From Azolla caroliniana (taxonomy: Eukaryota > Polypodiophyta): DNA of 64,000 nt. Below the pieces are notes generated by a model, which did not search any database, was not told the DNA's origin, and saw only the letters and a list, made by a program, of their open reading frames with translations. The number at the start of each line of letters is the position of its first letter. Position 1 is the stretch's first letter. Made by a program: the position numbers and the translations under genes. Shown here piece by piece: positions 54,978-64,000 of the stretch. The stretch is from the NCBI GenBank assembly GCA_043228905.1, contig JBHGNT010000001.1, positions 17,794,001 through 17,858,000 on the forward strand. Reading direction: 5' to 3'.

Positions 54978-56300
54978 ATGATGATGATGTTCGAGCGGAT
55001 GCTTCAAGAACAACGTGTGATCTCGGAGATAGCGGCGGTAGTAGAGCGGCTCGTGCAACGGATTGGGCAATTCAATGGAAAGGACATATCACGCTATCTT
55101 CAGGACTACAGGGCGGAAATTCTACGATGTGGGATTTCGGAAGGACTGGAAGGGACATCCTTCAACCAGGTGGCTACCGACGGGCTTGAAGCAAGTATCC
55201 ACGAGCTACGACAACAAAATCCGACGTGGGAAGCGTTTGAAGAGGCGCTAAAGACCATGTTCGCTATCGAGGACTCCTCGAAGGCAATGCGGAGAGGATT
55301 CAAGGATTGGGTAAAAACGTCGGACAAGGGGATGAAGGTCCTCGATGTGTTTTCGGAATTCGAAAGTTGGTTCGGGAGGTTGTCTGCGAGAGATCAAGCT
55401 ATCCTTGCACCAAAAAAAGCTATCATGTTATTACGAGCCGTAGACGTCCGATACCGGAAGGATCTTGGAGTGCTTCTAGAGGACATGACTACCGAGAATG
55501 GCCTCACCGAAACATGGGAAAGTGTGCAGGATATCGTCGCGCGACACACAAAGAGGGGGCAATGGCTTGCCAACGAAGAAAATAGGGTTTCGGAACCGAT
55601 TCCAAAACTGAGATCCGGATCGGAAGACCATCAACCGCGGGCTGGGGAAGCTATGACCGAGAAGGGAATCAACGCAACTACGGTGGAGCAGTTGCTGAAG
55701 GAGATGGAGAATCTAAAAATCGTGATGGTGAAGAAGTCGGATGACCTTCCCACAAGTTCCAAGTATATGGACCGTCGATGCATATGGTGCGATAGCACCG
55801 AACATGATCAGAGAGATTGCGACGAGCACAAGGAGGCGTTACGATGGGATCTTATCTACTACGAGGGAAATCAGATTCATTCGATGGAATCTCGGATGCC
55901 ACTTAGACCGAACTTCCGGGAAGGTGGCATGAAGAAGGTCCTAGAGGAGGAGATCCCGATGAAAGACAATTATGCGACAACCGCGGGAATACATGTGGGG
56001 GAGTCATCTGCAACAAAGGCGTCTTTTTGGCCGGAAGTGTTAGAAATTTCGAAGGAAGCCAACCATGATGAAATCCAAAGCGCTGCGGAAGGTATCCGGG
56101 AAGCTACAAGATGGGAGTGCCCCGTAGATAAGAATAGCGTAGATGCGCTATGCCAATTGCATGAAGTGTATGTGGATGAAAAACGACAGCACACGGACCA
56201 TCAAAGACATTGGAAAGCTGGAATTCCGGAGGGAAGGGAAAAGAAAAGACGATTCCGGCATTCAAGGTCATCTCGGACATCAAACAACAAATGGACTTGA
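54978..56300 (+). CDS. Gypsy gag with zinc knuckle
   Basis: 440 residues, open throughout. It starts with four Met; I take the first (54978), 43 bp after the primer site. The N-terminal helical region (ERLVQRIGQFNGKDISRYL) and gag core (NPTWEAFEEALKTMF, RRGFKDWVKTSDKG) resemble the gag at 12233-13111. A CCHC knuckle CIWCDSTEHDQRDC lies near residue 266. The last 90 nt overlap pol, which is in the -1 frame relative to gag, so Gag-Pol probably depended on a -1 ribosomal frameshift. I see no obvious slippery heptamer. Confidence 0.88.
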   Translation: MMMMFERMLQEQRVISEIAAVVERLVQRIGQFNGKDISRYLQDYRAEILRCGISEGLEGTSFNQVATDGLEASIHELRQQNPTWEAFEEALKTMFAIEDSSKAMRRGFKDWVKTSDKGMKVLDVFSEFESWFGRLSARDQAILAPKKAIMLLRAVDVRYRKDLGVLLEDMTTENGLTETWESVQDIVARHTKRGQWLANEENRVSEPIPKLRSGSEDHQPRAGEAMTEKGINATTVEQLLKEMENLKIVMVKKSDDLPTSSKYMDRRCIWCDSTEHDQRDCDEHKEALRWDLIYYEGNQIHSMESRMPLRPNFREGGMKKVLEEEIPMKDNYATTAGIHVGESSATKASFWPEVLEISKEANHDEIQSAAEGIREATRWECPVDKNSVDALCQLHEVYVDEKRQHTDHQRHWKAGIPEGREKKRRFRHSRSSRTSNNKWT

Positions 56301-57763
56301 AAAAGGTGTTTGAAGAGAGAATCCTCGAGATCCGGGTAGAATTTTCGCTTCGGGAATTACTCGAAATAACGAAGGAGTTCCACGATCTTCCTGTGGATCT
56401 CGTGAAGAGAAAAAGACAAAGTACGGAGGAAACTGCTCCAAGGGTGAATGCAAATACCTTCTTAATGAATGACACCAAAGTGGAGTATGAAATACCGAAC
56501 TCCCACTACACAAGGCCACACTGGGCACGTGCAACTACGGAGACTCCGGTCCAAATCGGCAACATCAAAGACTCCGTGCTAGCATTGATTGATCACGTAT
56601 CGAAGATCAATTTGATGTCCAAGGAGTTCGACCGGAAGGGGAAGTGGCCTATAAACACTAGCCATGGATGGAAGATCCGGGCAGCCACTAAAGCAACAAA
56701 AGATCTATTTGCGGCTTGTCCGGATATGACGGTGAAGATTGGGGATGTCGAGATCGACCAAAATTTCTTCGTACAAGACGAGGTCTCAGATTCCGTGATC
56801 CTCGGGCAACCCTTTATCACGGCTTCACGGATGGAGACAAAGGTGCTCGATAGAGTCAATAGGGACACACAAAAAAACTTTCTGACCAATAGTAAATGCA
56901 CGAGGACGTCTATCTTGATCAACATAAAATTGAGCACGATCTTGAGTTGTCTTGACATTCTCTTTGGCAATATGCACCTAACACTTTCCGAAGAGAAATC
57001 AGCATTCAAACAAGAAGAAATATTGGTAATCGGATATCTATGTGGGGCCTACGACCGAACACCGTCACCAACCAAGATCGATGCGATTCAAGCTATGAAA
57101 GAAGTATGCGAGTCACAATCTGATGTCCGAAGGTTTCTTGGAGCATGTGCATTCTATCACATATGGATTCCGCACTATGCACATATTACGGACCCACTCT
57201 ATCACTTGTTGCGGAAGGGTAAGAAGTTCGAATGGAAGCCGGAGCATACCAAAGCCGTGGAGAAGCTCAAGAAATCACTACGGAGGGCAAAAGCACTAAA
57301 GAAGCCTAACTATGACCGATCGATCATAGTAACGATTGACACAAGTACAACCGGAATCGGATGGGTCATCAATCAAGCCGATCTGGATGGTTCGCGATAT
57401 CTGATCCGATTCGGAGCAAAGGTTCTCAACAAAAGGCAACGCGGGTATGCACAAGTCAAAAGAGAATTATGGGGAGTCGTGTCGGTTCTTAAATTGGATC
57501 GAGATTATTTGATCGGAGCTGAAGTAGTGATCGAAACGGATTGTCTTTCAATACTCGGGATGATGCGGTGTTGCACGATACCGGATGTGGCTATGCTAAG
57601 GTGGATTGCATATGCTAAGTCACTTAATTCGGAGGTACGACACATCTCCGGAAAAGACAACGCGGTAGCGGATATGCTATCAAGGGCGCGGTTCGGAGAT
57701 GACATAACCGAATCCGATAATGAAGAAGTTTTCGAAGACTACTTTTTGCTTCGGAGCACATAG
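56210..57763 (+). pseudogene. Gypsy protease and RNase H with RT palm replaced
   Basis: 517 residues, open. The protease region (VLALIDHVSKINLMS) has D-H-V where D-S-G is expected, so it is probably inactive; ILGQPFITASRMETKVLD closes it. At 56851-56976 the frame runs through a 126-bp piece of foreign antisense sequence. What follows is the end of RT (EEILVIGYLCGAYDRTPSP, DVRRFLGACAFYH), then RNase H (VTIDTSTTGIGWV, KRELWGVVSVL, IETDCLSILGMM, GKDNAVADMLSR). No RT catalytic YxDD is present. Stop at 57761, with a frame change before integrase. Confidence 0.88.
56851..56976 (-). repeat. 126-bp captured chromovirus fragment
   Basis: Matches 60705-60830 at 122 of 126 positions in the same plus-strand direction, which is antisense to the chromovirus integrase gene. 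The boundaries are sharp: TAGAGTCAATAGGGACACAC at one end and GGCAATATGCA at the other. Confidence 0.95.
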
Positions 57764-57768
57764 GCCGG

Positions 57769-59140
57769 GTGAACGTAATCCGAGAATTCCAGGAAGAAGA
57801 ATACGAGGGAGAAAGCTTGTTGATCGGGAAAATGCTACAAGCAATGGAGGAATCATTGGACAATAAAGAGAAGAGATCCGAGGGAGCCGAAAACACCGGA
57901 TGGCATACCACTTCGGTTAGTCGGGATGAAAGAGCAACGAAACCGGATAATGTCCGAATTTCACGTATCCGAATGGGCTGGACATCGAGGAACATGGGCA
58001 AGTTTTGTGGAAATCAAACAAAAATATTGGTGGAAGAATATGTACAAAGATATAGTAGAGTTCATGGAAAGCTGTGAGAAGTGTCAAATCTACTCCAGAG
58101 TTCGACACCGAGATGAGTTACATCGGACATTCTCGCCGACAGTCAACTTCAAATGGATGGTCGATATTGTAGCCATGCCAACCGGGATCGGACAAAGGAA
58201 GTACTTGGTGTTAGCTCGGGAAGATCTCACAAACCAAGTAGAAGGTCGAGCACTACGAAGGAAAACGTGTTTTGCGGTATGCCAATTTCTTTTGGAGAAG
58301 GTGTTTTGCAGGTACGGGTGCGTAGGACAAGTGATTGCGGATCGGGGAGAACTTGACTCTGACAAAACTAGGGGTTTCTTCGCCGAACATGGAGTTCGGT
58401 TAACACTGACAACGACATACAATCCAGAAGCCAACGGGAAGATCGAACGAGGACATAGTCTGATCGTCAAAGCACTTGTGAAGGCATGCGATGGAAGGGT
58501 GAAGGATTGGCCGCAGATGCTTCCGTATGCACTATGGGTGGATCAGACGACGCATAGCTCCGTAACCGGTTACATGCTGGCAGAACTCATGATCGGACAA
58601 GCACCGGTAATGCCAACGGAAACCGCAATTGCGACATGGACAGTGCTACCGTGGAAGGAAGAGATGAGCCGGGAAGAACTACTAGCGGTCCGGATACAAC
58701 AACTAGAGGGAAGACCGGAAGACATAGAGGAAGCAATATGCCGACAACAAGAAGCACGATTCCGGAATAAAAGCTGGTTCGACACAAAGCACCGACTACG
58801 ACCGCGGAAGATTGAAGAATGAGATTGGGTGATTGTCTATGCTAGTAGTTTGGCTCATCAACATACAACGATGTGGAAGTTCGAGAAAAGGTGGTTCGGG
58901 CCATACGAGGTTCGAAAATTTTTCGACAATGGAACTTACCGATTATGTGAGTTGGATGGAACGATGCTACGAGTGCCTATAGCCGGGGAACGGGTGAAGA
59001 TTTTCAAGAAGCAGACTGATGAAGAACCCTATGTGATTCTAGACAAGACTGACAAGGAGGAGCAATCGAACAAAGATCGTGGTGATGCGGATAGCGAAGA
59101 AAGTGGATTTCAACTCATAGTCGACATAAGGGGAGAATAG
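57769..59140 (+). pseudogene. Gypsy integrase
   Basis: 57769-57930 is a linker in another frame; from 57926 the integrase is open to TGA 58820 and resumes in the same frame to 59140. Zinc-binding HVSEWAGHRG ... CEKCQIY; core WMVDIVAMP, VIADRGELDSDKTRGFFAEHG and NPEANGKIERGH give an intact D, D, E set. The C-terminal part (FEKRWFGPYEVRKFF, GTYRLCELDG, RVPIAGERVKIF) lacks a chromodomain. Apart from one stop and a linker frameshift it is well preserved. Confidence 0.88.
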
Positions 59141-59211
59141 GAGAGTGCTACGGATGAAGACGAACAACAGGCATCGGGAACTTCAGCATATACCAGAGGA
59201 TGTGCGGGTTT

Positions 59212-59223
59212 GGAGGGGGCAAG
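59212..59223 (+). promoter_or_regulatory. Polypurine tract
   Basis: GGAGGGGGCAAG immediately before the 3' LTR. Confidence 0.75.
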
Positions 59224-59964
59224 TGTCGTAGTGTAATTCGCACACTACGTGAGAATTGCATTTTTGTCCCTTCGGATGGGACATTGAGACCCGCCCAGAG
59301 CCAGATGAGGAGGAACCGGTGAGAACCGGAGCCAGCAGAACCGGATAAAGAAGGCCGGTGAGAGTCTCTCACCGGATGAAGAGACAAATTTGTAAACAGA
59401 AGAAACGATTGTTACATGCATAGGCCAGGATTCGAACCCTATACCTCGATGTTAATGATTTTAAGCCTTTCCACTATACTAGAATATTATGAATTTTAAA
59501 GTTATACTAAACTTTATCCCATGTAAATATTCTAGATATGCATGGTACAAAAAGTTATTCATGCATACACACTCGAGTTAAAAGAAAAGATGGGATAGAA
59601 AGCTAATCATGCACATGAAGTGTGCATGAAAACTAAAGTTAGGAAAAGCATGATGCTTGCATGTGATAAACTTAGACTCTTCCAACACTATATAAGGAAG
59701 AGAGGAAGATGTATAGGGGTTGTTGATTTTTTATACGGATTGATTAATACAAAATATTCGTGGGATTCACGATTTTACGATCTAATTCTCTCTTACAATC
59801 TAAGTATCCATTAATACATTATACTCGTGGGATTCACGAGTTTCACATCTCTATTTTGCAATCTATTCGTAACAAAACCTATCTCATATTCTTCTTCTCC
59901 TAGAGCAAAACCTCAGTGGTTCCCACCCAACTCACGCAACGATCCGGAGCCTAAAGGCACGACA
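59224..59964 (+). repeat. 3' LTR
   Basis: 741 bp, partner of 54145-54913, about 28 bp shorter through small deletions in the GC-rich 5' part. Confidence 0.95.
59416..59482 (-). other. tRNA-like module in LTR (copy B)
   Basis: Same module as 54363-54432: minus-strand box B GGTTCGAATCC and box-A-like TAGTATAGTGGAAAGG. Confidence 0.6.
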
Positions 59965-59978
59965 GCGCACGTGCCCAG

Positions 59979-60698
59979 TGTCATAGTGTATTTTGTACAC
60001 TACGTGAAAAACTTATAAAGTACCGATTTAATAAATATGAATAAATAGTAGAAAAGATTAAAATATATATAACATGCATAGGGCAAGATTCAAACCTTAC
60101 ACCTCCATGTTAATAATGTAATGTCTTACCATTACACTAGCATTTCATTCGTGTTAAAAAGTAGATGTCCCACATAAAAAACGTAAGTTCACGTAGGATA
60201 AACTTTAGTTAAAAGAAAAACGCAAGCTAAAAGAAAAAGCTACGCATGCACATCTAGCGTGCATGAACGCTATAGTTGATAAAAAACGCACAAGTTAGAA
60301 AAAGCATAATTACTTTAGATAAAGCATATAGTCTATCTATAGGAAAAGCATGGAGTCTATAATTAGAGAAAACGCATGGGTTAGAAAAGTCTCTCTCATC
60401 TCTATATAAGGATGAGGAGCACAATGTAATGGGGTATGTGAAATATTTGGGAAATTGGATATATTTCCTAAAACACCAATAATAAAATAGAATCGTGGGA
60501 TTCACGAAGTTTTATAATCTATCTCTATCAATCTAAATACATATTCTTACATAAATATTAATCAATAAAATACATTATACTTGTGGGATTCACAAGTTTT
60601 TAATAATCTACTCATAATTATAATCGTCTCAAATTCTTCCTCTTCCTAGTCCATAGCCACAGTGGTTCCCACCCGACTCACGCAAACGATCGTAGACA
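59979..60698 (+). mobile_element. Diverged solo LTR related to 54145-54913
   Basis: 720 bp, TGTCATAGTG to CGTAGACA. Shares CACTACGTGA, the tRNA-like module, ATTAATACA/ATTCACGA words, CTATATAAGGA and the closing CAGTGGTTCCCACCC-GACTCACGCAA segment with the neighbouring LTRs, but the GC-rich block is missing. 14 bp separate it from the 3' LTR at 59964. No target duplication (CCCAG versus ATGAC). Confidence 0.8.
60075..60140 (-). other. tRNA-like module in LTR (copy C)
   Basis: Minus strand: TAGTGTAATGGTAAG, then about 30 bp, then GGTTTGAATCT. Diverged but same layout as copies A and B. Confidence 0.55.
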
Positions 60699-61500
60699 AT
60701 GACTTAGAGTCAATAGGGACACACAAAAAAACTTTCTGACCAATAGTAAATGCACGAGGACGTCTATCCTGATCAACATAAAATCGAGGACGATCTTGAG
60801 ATGTCTTGACATTCTCTTTGGCAATATGCAACATTTGGTTCATGTCTTGCAAAAAATTGTGTGTACTGTCCAATGTATCACGATGAATCATAACATCCAA
60901 TGGGGCACGTGGCTGAAAACCATACGTCAACATAAAACGACTATATCTAGTGGATGTATGTTTAGAGCTATTATAGGCAAATTCTAACATAGGAAGGTAT
61001 TGCTCCCACTTAGAAGGGGTTTTTGCTACATAAGCTCGAAGCATGTCCTCAATAATTTGGTTAACTCATTCAGTTTGTTCATCAGACTACGGATTATCTG
61101 CGGAACTCATGCTCAACATAGATTCTAGTTTCTTAAAGACTTGAGTCCAAAAGTCACTAGTAAACTTGGAATCTCGACCACTAATAATATCCATAGGTAA
61201 TCCATAAAATCGAAATTACTGATCAACAAATTGATAACCCAATTGTTGAGCGGTTACCGTGGTTTTGGTAGGAATAAATCTAGCCAATTTTGTTAGTATG
61301 TCAACGATAACCCAAATGGCATCATGACCCCTCTGTGTAGGAAGTAAACTAACAATAAAATCCATCGAGATACTTTCCCTTTTGTTGTTGGGAATATCTA
61401 AGGGATATAAAAGACCAGAAGCTTTAAGTCATTCCGACTTATTAATCTGACATTGGAAGCATTGAGTTACATATTTATGCACGTCAGAGTGCATCTTAGG
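60699..61500 (-). pseudogene. Chromovirus integrase, middle part
   Basis: The frame from 61044 to the insertion edge (60699) reads SKWEQYLPMLEFAYNSSKH, YSRFMLTYGFQPRAPLD and FTIGQKVFL, the end of the gypsy integrase core and the following spacer. 61050-61500 is the upstream core with stops (motifs around the usual SDRDSKF and DWIMDL positions can be traced on the minus strand). Interrupted at 60698 by the solo LTR. Confidence 0.75.
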
Positions 61501-63399
61501 CTAGGAAAAAGTACCCGAGATGAGAATGAGTGTGCGTTGTATTCCAGGATGACTAGCAAATGGTGCATCATGACATTCATGAAGAATTTTCTGTTTTACG
61601 TTTGGTAAATCTGGAACACAAACCCTTCCACTACGGTAGAGCAAACCGTTTGTAATGTGAAAGGTCACCTTCGAGGGTAGGGTGCTAGTATCAGCATCTA
61701 AAGCAGATTCGGTTTTCGTCCAGTATTTCGAAAAATAACTGTCATCAAGGTATTTTCCTCGAAGGTGATCTAAAAGATCAGATTTTATATCGGTGAAGCT
61801 AAGCATGTTAACTTCTTTAATGCGACTAACAGCATCCGCAACAATGTTCATAGAACCCTTGTGATACCGTATGGAAAAATCAAAATCTTGTATAAGGTTA
61901 GCCCAACGGCCTTTACGACCAAAATACTTTAATGATTGATGGTTTGTTCTAACAACAAATTTATTTCCATAGAGATAGTGCATCCATGTTTTAAGTGCAT
62001 GTATTACCGCAAACAACTCTTTATGTTGAACCGAATACCGAGATTGAGCAGCATCAAGCTTCTTACTTTCAAAAGCAATAGGGTGACCAACTTGATAAAG
62101 AACGACACCAATAGCATAATCACTAGCATCGGTTTCAATTGAGAAAGGCTTAGAAGGGTCCGGTAATAGAAGAGTGGGAGCTTGACACACATGCTCTTTG
62201 AATGATTGATGGTTTGTTCTAACAACAAATTTATTTCCATAGAGATAGTGCCTCCATGTTTTAAGTGCATGTATTACCGCAAACAACTCTTTATGTTGAA
62301 CTGAATACCGAGATTGAGTAGCACCAAGCTTCTTACTTTCAAAAGCAATAGGGTGACTGACTTGATAAAGAACGACACCAATAGCATAATCATTAGCATC
62401 GGTTTCAATTGAGAAAGGCTTAGAAGGGTCCGGTAATAGAAGAGTGGGAGCTTGACACACATGCTCTTTGAATGTCTCAAATGATTTGTCAAGTTGTTCA
62501 TTCGATGCAATTGGTTTGACAAACTTATGTGGATGGCCTTTTAAAAGGTCAGTTAATGGCATAGTCAATTTGGAATAGTTACGAATTGATTTTTGTAAAA
62601 ATCCAACAAACCCTAAGAATGATCTCACTTCATGAATATTACGAGGAATGGGCCAAAGTTTAACCTTTTCAATACGAGAAGGTTCAATTTCAACACCATT
62701 TTCCGTAATTAAATGACCTAGGTACACAATAGATTTTTGGAAAAAATCACATTTTGAATGTTTTGCATAGAAAGAGTTGTCACACAACTTTTGCAAAACA
62801 AATCGAACATGTTGAACATGATCTTGCAAGGTACGGCTATATATCAAAATATCATCCAAGAAGACGACAACAAAATCACCGAGTTGATCTCTAAAAACGT
62901 CATTGATCGCTTGTTGGAATGTGGCTGGAGCATTAGTCAGCCTGAAAGGCATGACTAAAAACTCATAATGGCCATAGTGCGTACGAAAACCGGTTTTAGG
63001 AATATCATCCTCGGCAATGCAAATCTAATGATAACCTGTCAGTAAGTCAATTTTCGTAAAATATCGGACTCCATGCAAACGATCAATCAAATCATCAGCA
63101 CGAGGTAACGGATATGCATTTTTAATTGTCATTTTATTCAAACGGCGATAATTGATACACATTCTACATGAACCTTCCTTCTTCTTAACTAATAGAATTG
63201 GCGCACCCCAAGGTAATTTACTATACCTAATGTGGCCCATACTCAAGTATTCCTTAAGTTTTTTAGCAATCTCATCGTCTTCTAATCGACTAAGTCGGTA
63301 AGGTGGAATGCGCACAGGAGCAGCACTAGGAATGAGTTCAATTTGATGGTCCATATTACGTTTTGGTGGTAAAGTAAGCAGCAATCCGTTAGGAAACAC
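61501..63399 (-). pseudogene. Chromovirus RT and RNase H with in-frame duplication
   Basis: 63399-63025 is the RT start ([52 protein letters not shown]) ending at one TAG. 62952-61501 continues in an open 483-residue frame: PFRLTNAPATFQQAIND, the active site FLDDILIYS, LGHLITENGVEIEPSRIEKV, RSFLGFVGF, then RNase H. The RNase H segment FKEHVCQAPTLLLPDPSK to VVRTNHQS (90 residues) is present twice in tandem. The frame then passes RKGRWANLIQDFDF and the start of the integrase zinc region (HECHDAPFASHPG). RT catalytic residues are intact. Confidence 0.88.
61936..62475 (-). repeat. 270-bp in-frame tandem duplication in RNase H
   Basis: Two copies offset by exactly 270 bp (61931 aligns with 62201), differing at a handful of bases and 5-6 residues. 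90 codons each, so the frame is kept. Confidence 0.93.
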
Positions 63400-63429
63400 G
63401 TCTTGAAAATCATCTAAAAAGGAGTCGAG

Positions 63430-64000
63430 TAATCATTTTTCATAATGTGGTAATTGTGTGGCGTGAATATTAAAATAATAAAATTGAAGCGCAGGATCAA
63501 TTACACACGAATAAATTAATGAACTTGAATACTCACTTAAAGATTTAGAAGACACAAGTGAACGAGAAGGAAGTTTGGAACATTGAATAAAATGTTTACA
63601 ATTATTAAGTTCAAATGTGATTGAGTGATTAACCCAATCAATGGACAAAGAAGGGTTTTATTAAAAAACCAAGGGTATCCTACAATGACATCTGCGGATT
63701 GTAGTTTCATAACATGAAAGTCAAGGTTCTCCAAATAAGTATCTATTTGAATTGACAGTTGACAAACAATGCCACTGATGTATTGAACACTTCCATTTGC
63801 CATGTGAACTTGATAGATATGATCACCTGCGTTTCTGTGGAGTTCCATTTGCTGCACAAAGTGATCATTAAGAAAATAGTGAGAACTACCGGAATCAAAC
63901 TAGAAATGTGCTTGTATTCCATTGATATACCCGACTGCTCAGAGTAAATCATTAGGTCCAAGTAAATATGAAGGAAAAGTGCATTCACATGAACTTAAGT
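63430..64000 (-). pseudogene. Chromovirus protease region
   Basis: On the minus strand FDSGSSHYFLNDHF carries the protease D-S-G, followed by GDHIYQVHMANGSVQYISGI and the closing VMKLQSADVIVGYPWF (63537-63960). A stop precedes FDSG. Frame changes towards 63430 and a short linker separate it from RT. The same region occurs on the plus strand at 52600-52836. Gag lies outside the window. Confidence 0.8.

Larger units (their letters stand above)
54145..59964 (+). mobile_element. Ty3/gypsy element with RT palm replaced by a captured fragment
   Basis: LTRs of 769 bp (54145-54913) and 741 bp (59224-59964), TGTCGTAG to GCACGACA. A primer site (54918) and a purine tract (59212) are present. Gag, protease, RNase H and integrase are present; the RT palm is missing and a 126-bp antisense piece of the surrounding chromovirus sits in its place. 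Flanks GCGT and GCGC are an imperfect target duplication. Gag and primer site link it to the LARD-type element at 11491-16278. Confidence 0.92.
52837..64000 (-). mobile_element. Chromodomain Ty3/gypsy element, minus strand, heavily interrupted
   Basis: From right to left: protease (63430-63960), RT and RNase H (61501-63399), integrase (60699-61500, then 53908-54144), chromodomain (53317-53541) and the 3' LTR (52837-53309). The 5' end is outside the window. It is interrupted by a solo LTR (53530-53908), the gypsy element 54145-59964 and the solo LTR 59979-60698. Confidence 0.88.

Overview
This window is nuclear DNA of a land plant with a retrotransposon-rich genome. I see no ordinary host gene, rRNA, CRISPR or bacterial feature. 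The plant signatures are Ty1/copia elements primed by initiator-Met tRNA (PBS TGGTATCA...), chromodomain Ty3/gypsy elements, an L1-type LINE and a short TTTAGGG-type telomere-like repeat. Some protein families here (the DUF7869-like gene and the ParB/methyltransferase gene) make me suspect a non-seed plant such as a fern, lycophyte or bryophyte. That is inference; the sequence does not prove it.

Layout. (1) 253-11256: an 11-kb copia element with 248-bp LTRs and a perfect CGGCG target duplication. Its gag is split by a nested minus-strand gypsy deletion derivative (1038-4467), and its 3' half carries a 1.6-kb tandem duplication. (2) 11491-16278: a non-autonomous gypsy-like element with ~700-bp LTRs, a gag gene and a long GC-rich tail of degenerate tandem repeats. 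(3) 16852-18115: remnant of a small LTR element. (4) 18313-27537: the most unusual region, a 9.2-kb unit bounded by ~36-bp terminal inverted repeats. It carries two divergent genes. The minus gene is intron-containing and encodes a ParB-like domain fused to a beta-class (CcrM-like topology) amino-methyltransferase. The plus gene encodes a DUF7869-like protein with three conserved acidic motifs, a candidate transposase. Eleven palindromes spaced almost exactly 51 bp apart lie in what looks like the first intron of the methyltransferase gene. Both genes are broken by stops. (5) 27538-33250: AT-rich DNA with a ~250-bp tandem repeat and little else recognisable. (6) 33258-40247: gypsy debris, including a 0.6-kb inverted repeat and a plus-strand element with LTRs. 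(7) 40248-49040: a minus-strand LINE missing its RT core, split by a minus-strand copia element (42739-48523) with a CTTTA target duplication and LTRs containing 40-bp repeats. (8) 50144-64000: a truncated plus-strand gypsy element lies head-to-head with a minus-strand chromovirus of the same family. The chromovirus is interrupted by a solo LTR with a perfect heat-shock-element cluster (53530-53908), by a 5.8-kb gypsy element (54145-59964) and by a diverged solo LTR (59979-60698).

How it works together. Nearly everything is layered mobile DNA in various states of decay. The LTR elements carry recognisable gag, protease, integrase, RT and RNase H parts, usually with stops, deleted RT cores or changed catalytic residues. 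The TIR element is the exception in design. I infer that the DUF7869-like protein mobilised it and that the ParB/methyltransferase acted on the palindrome array or the termini, for marking, silencing control or regulation.
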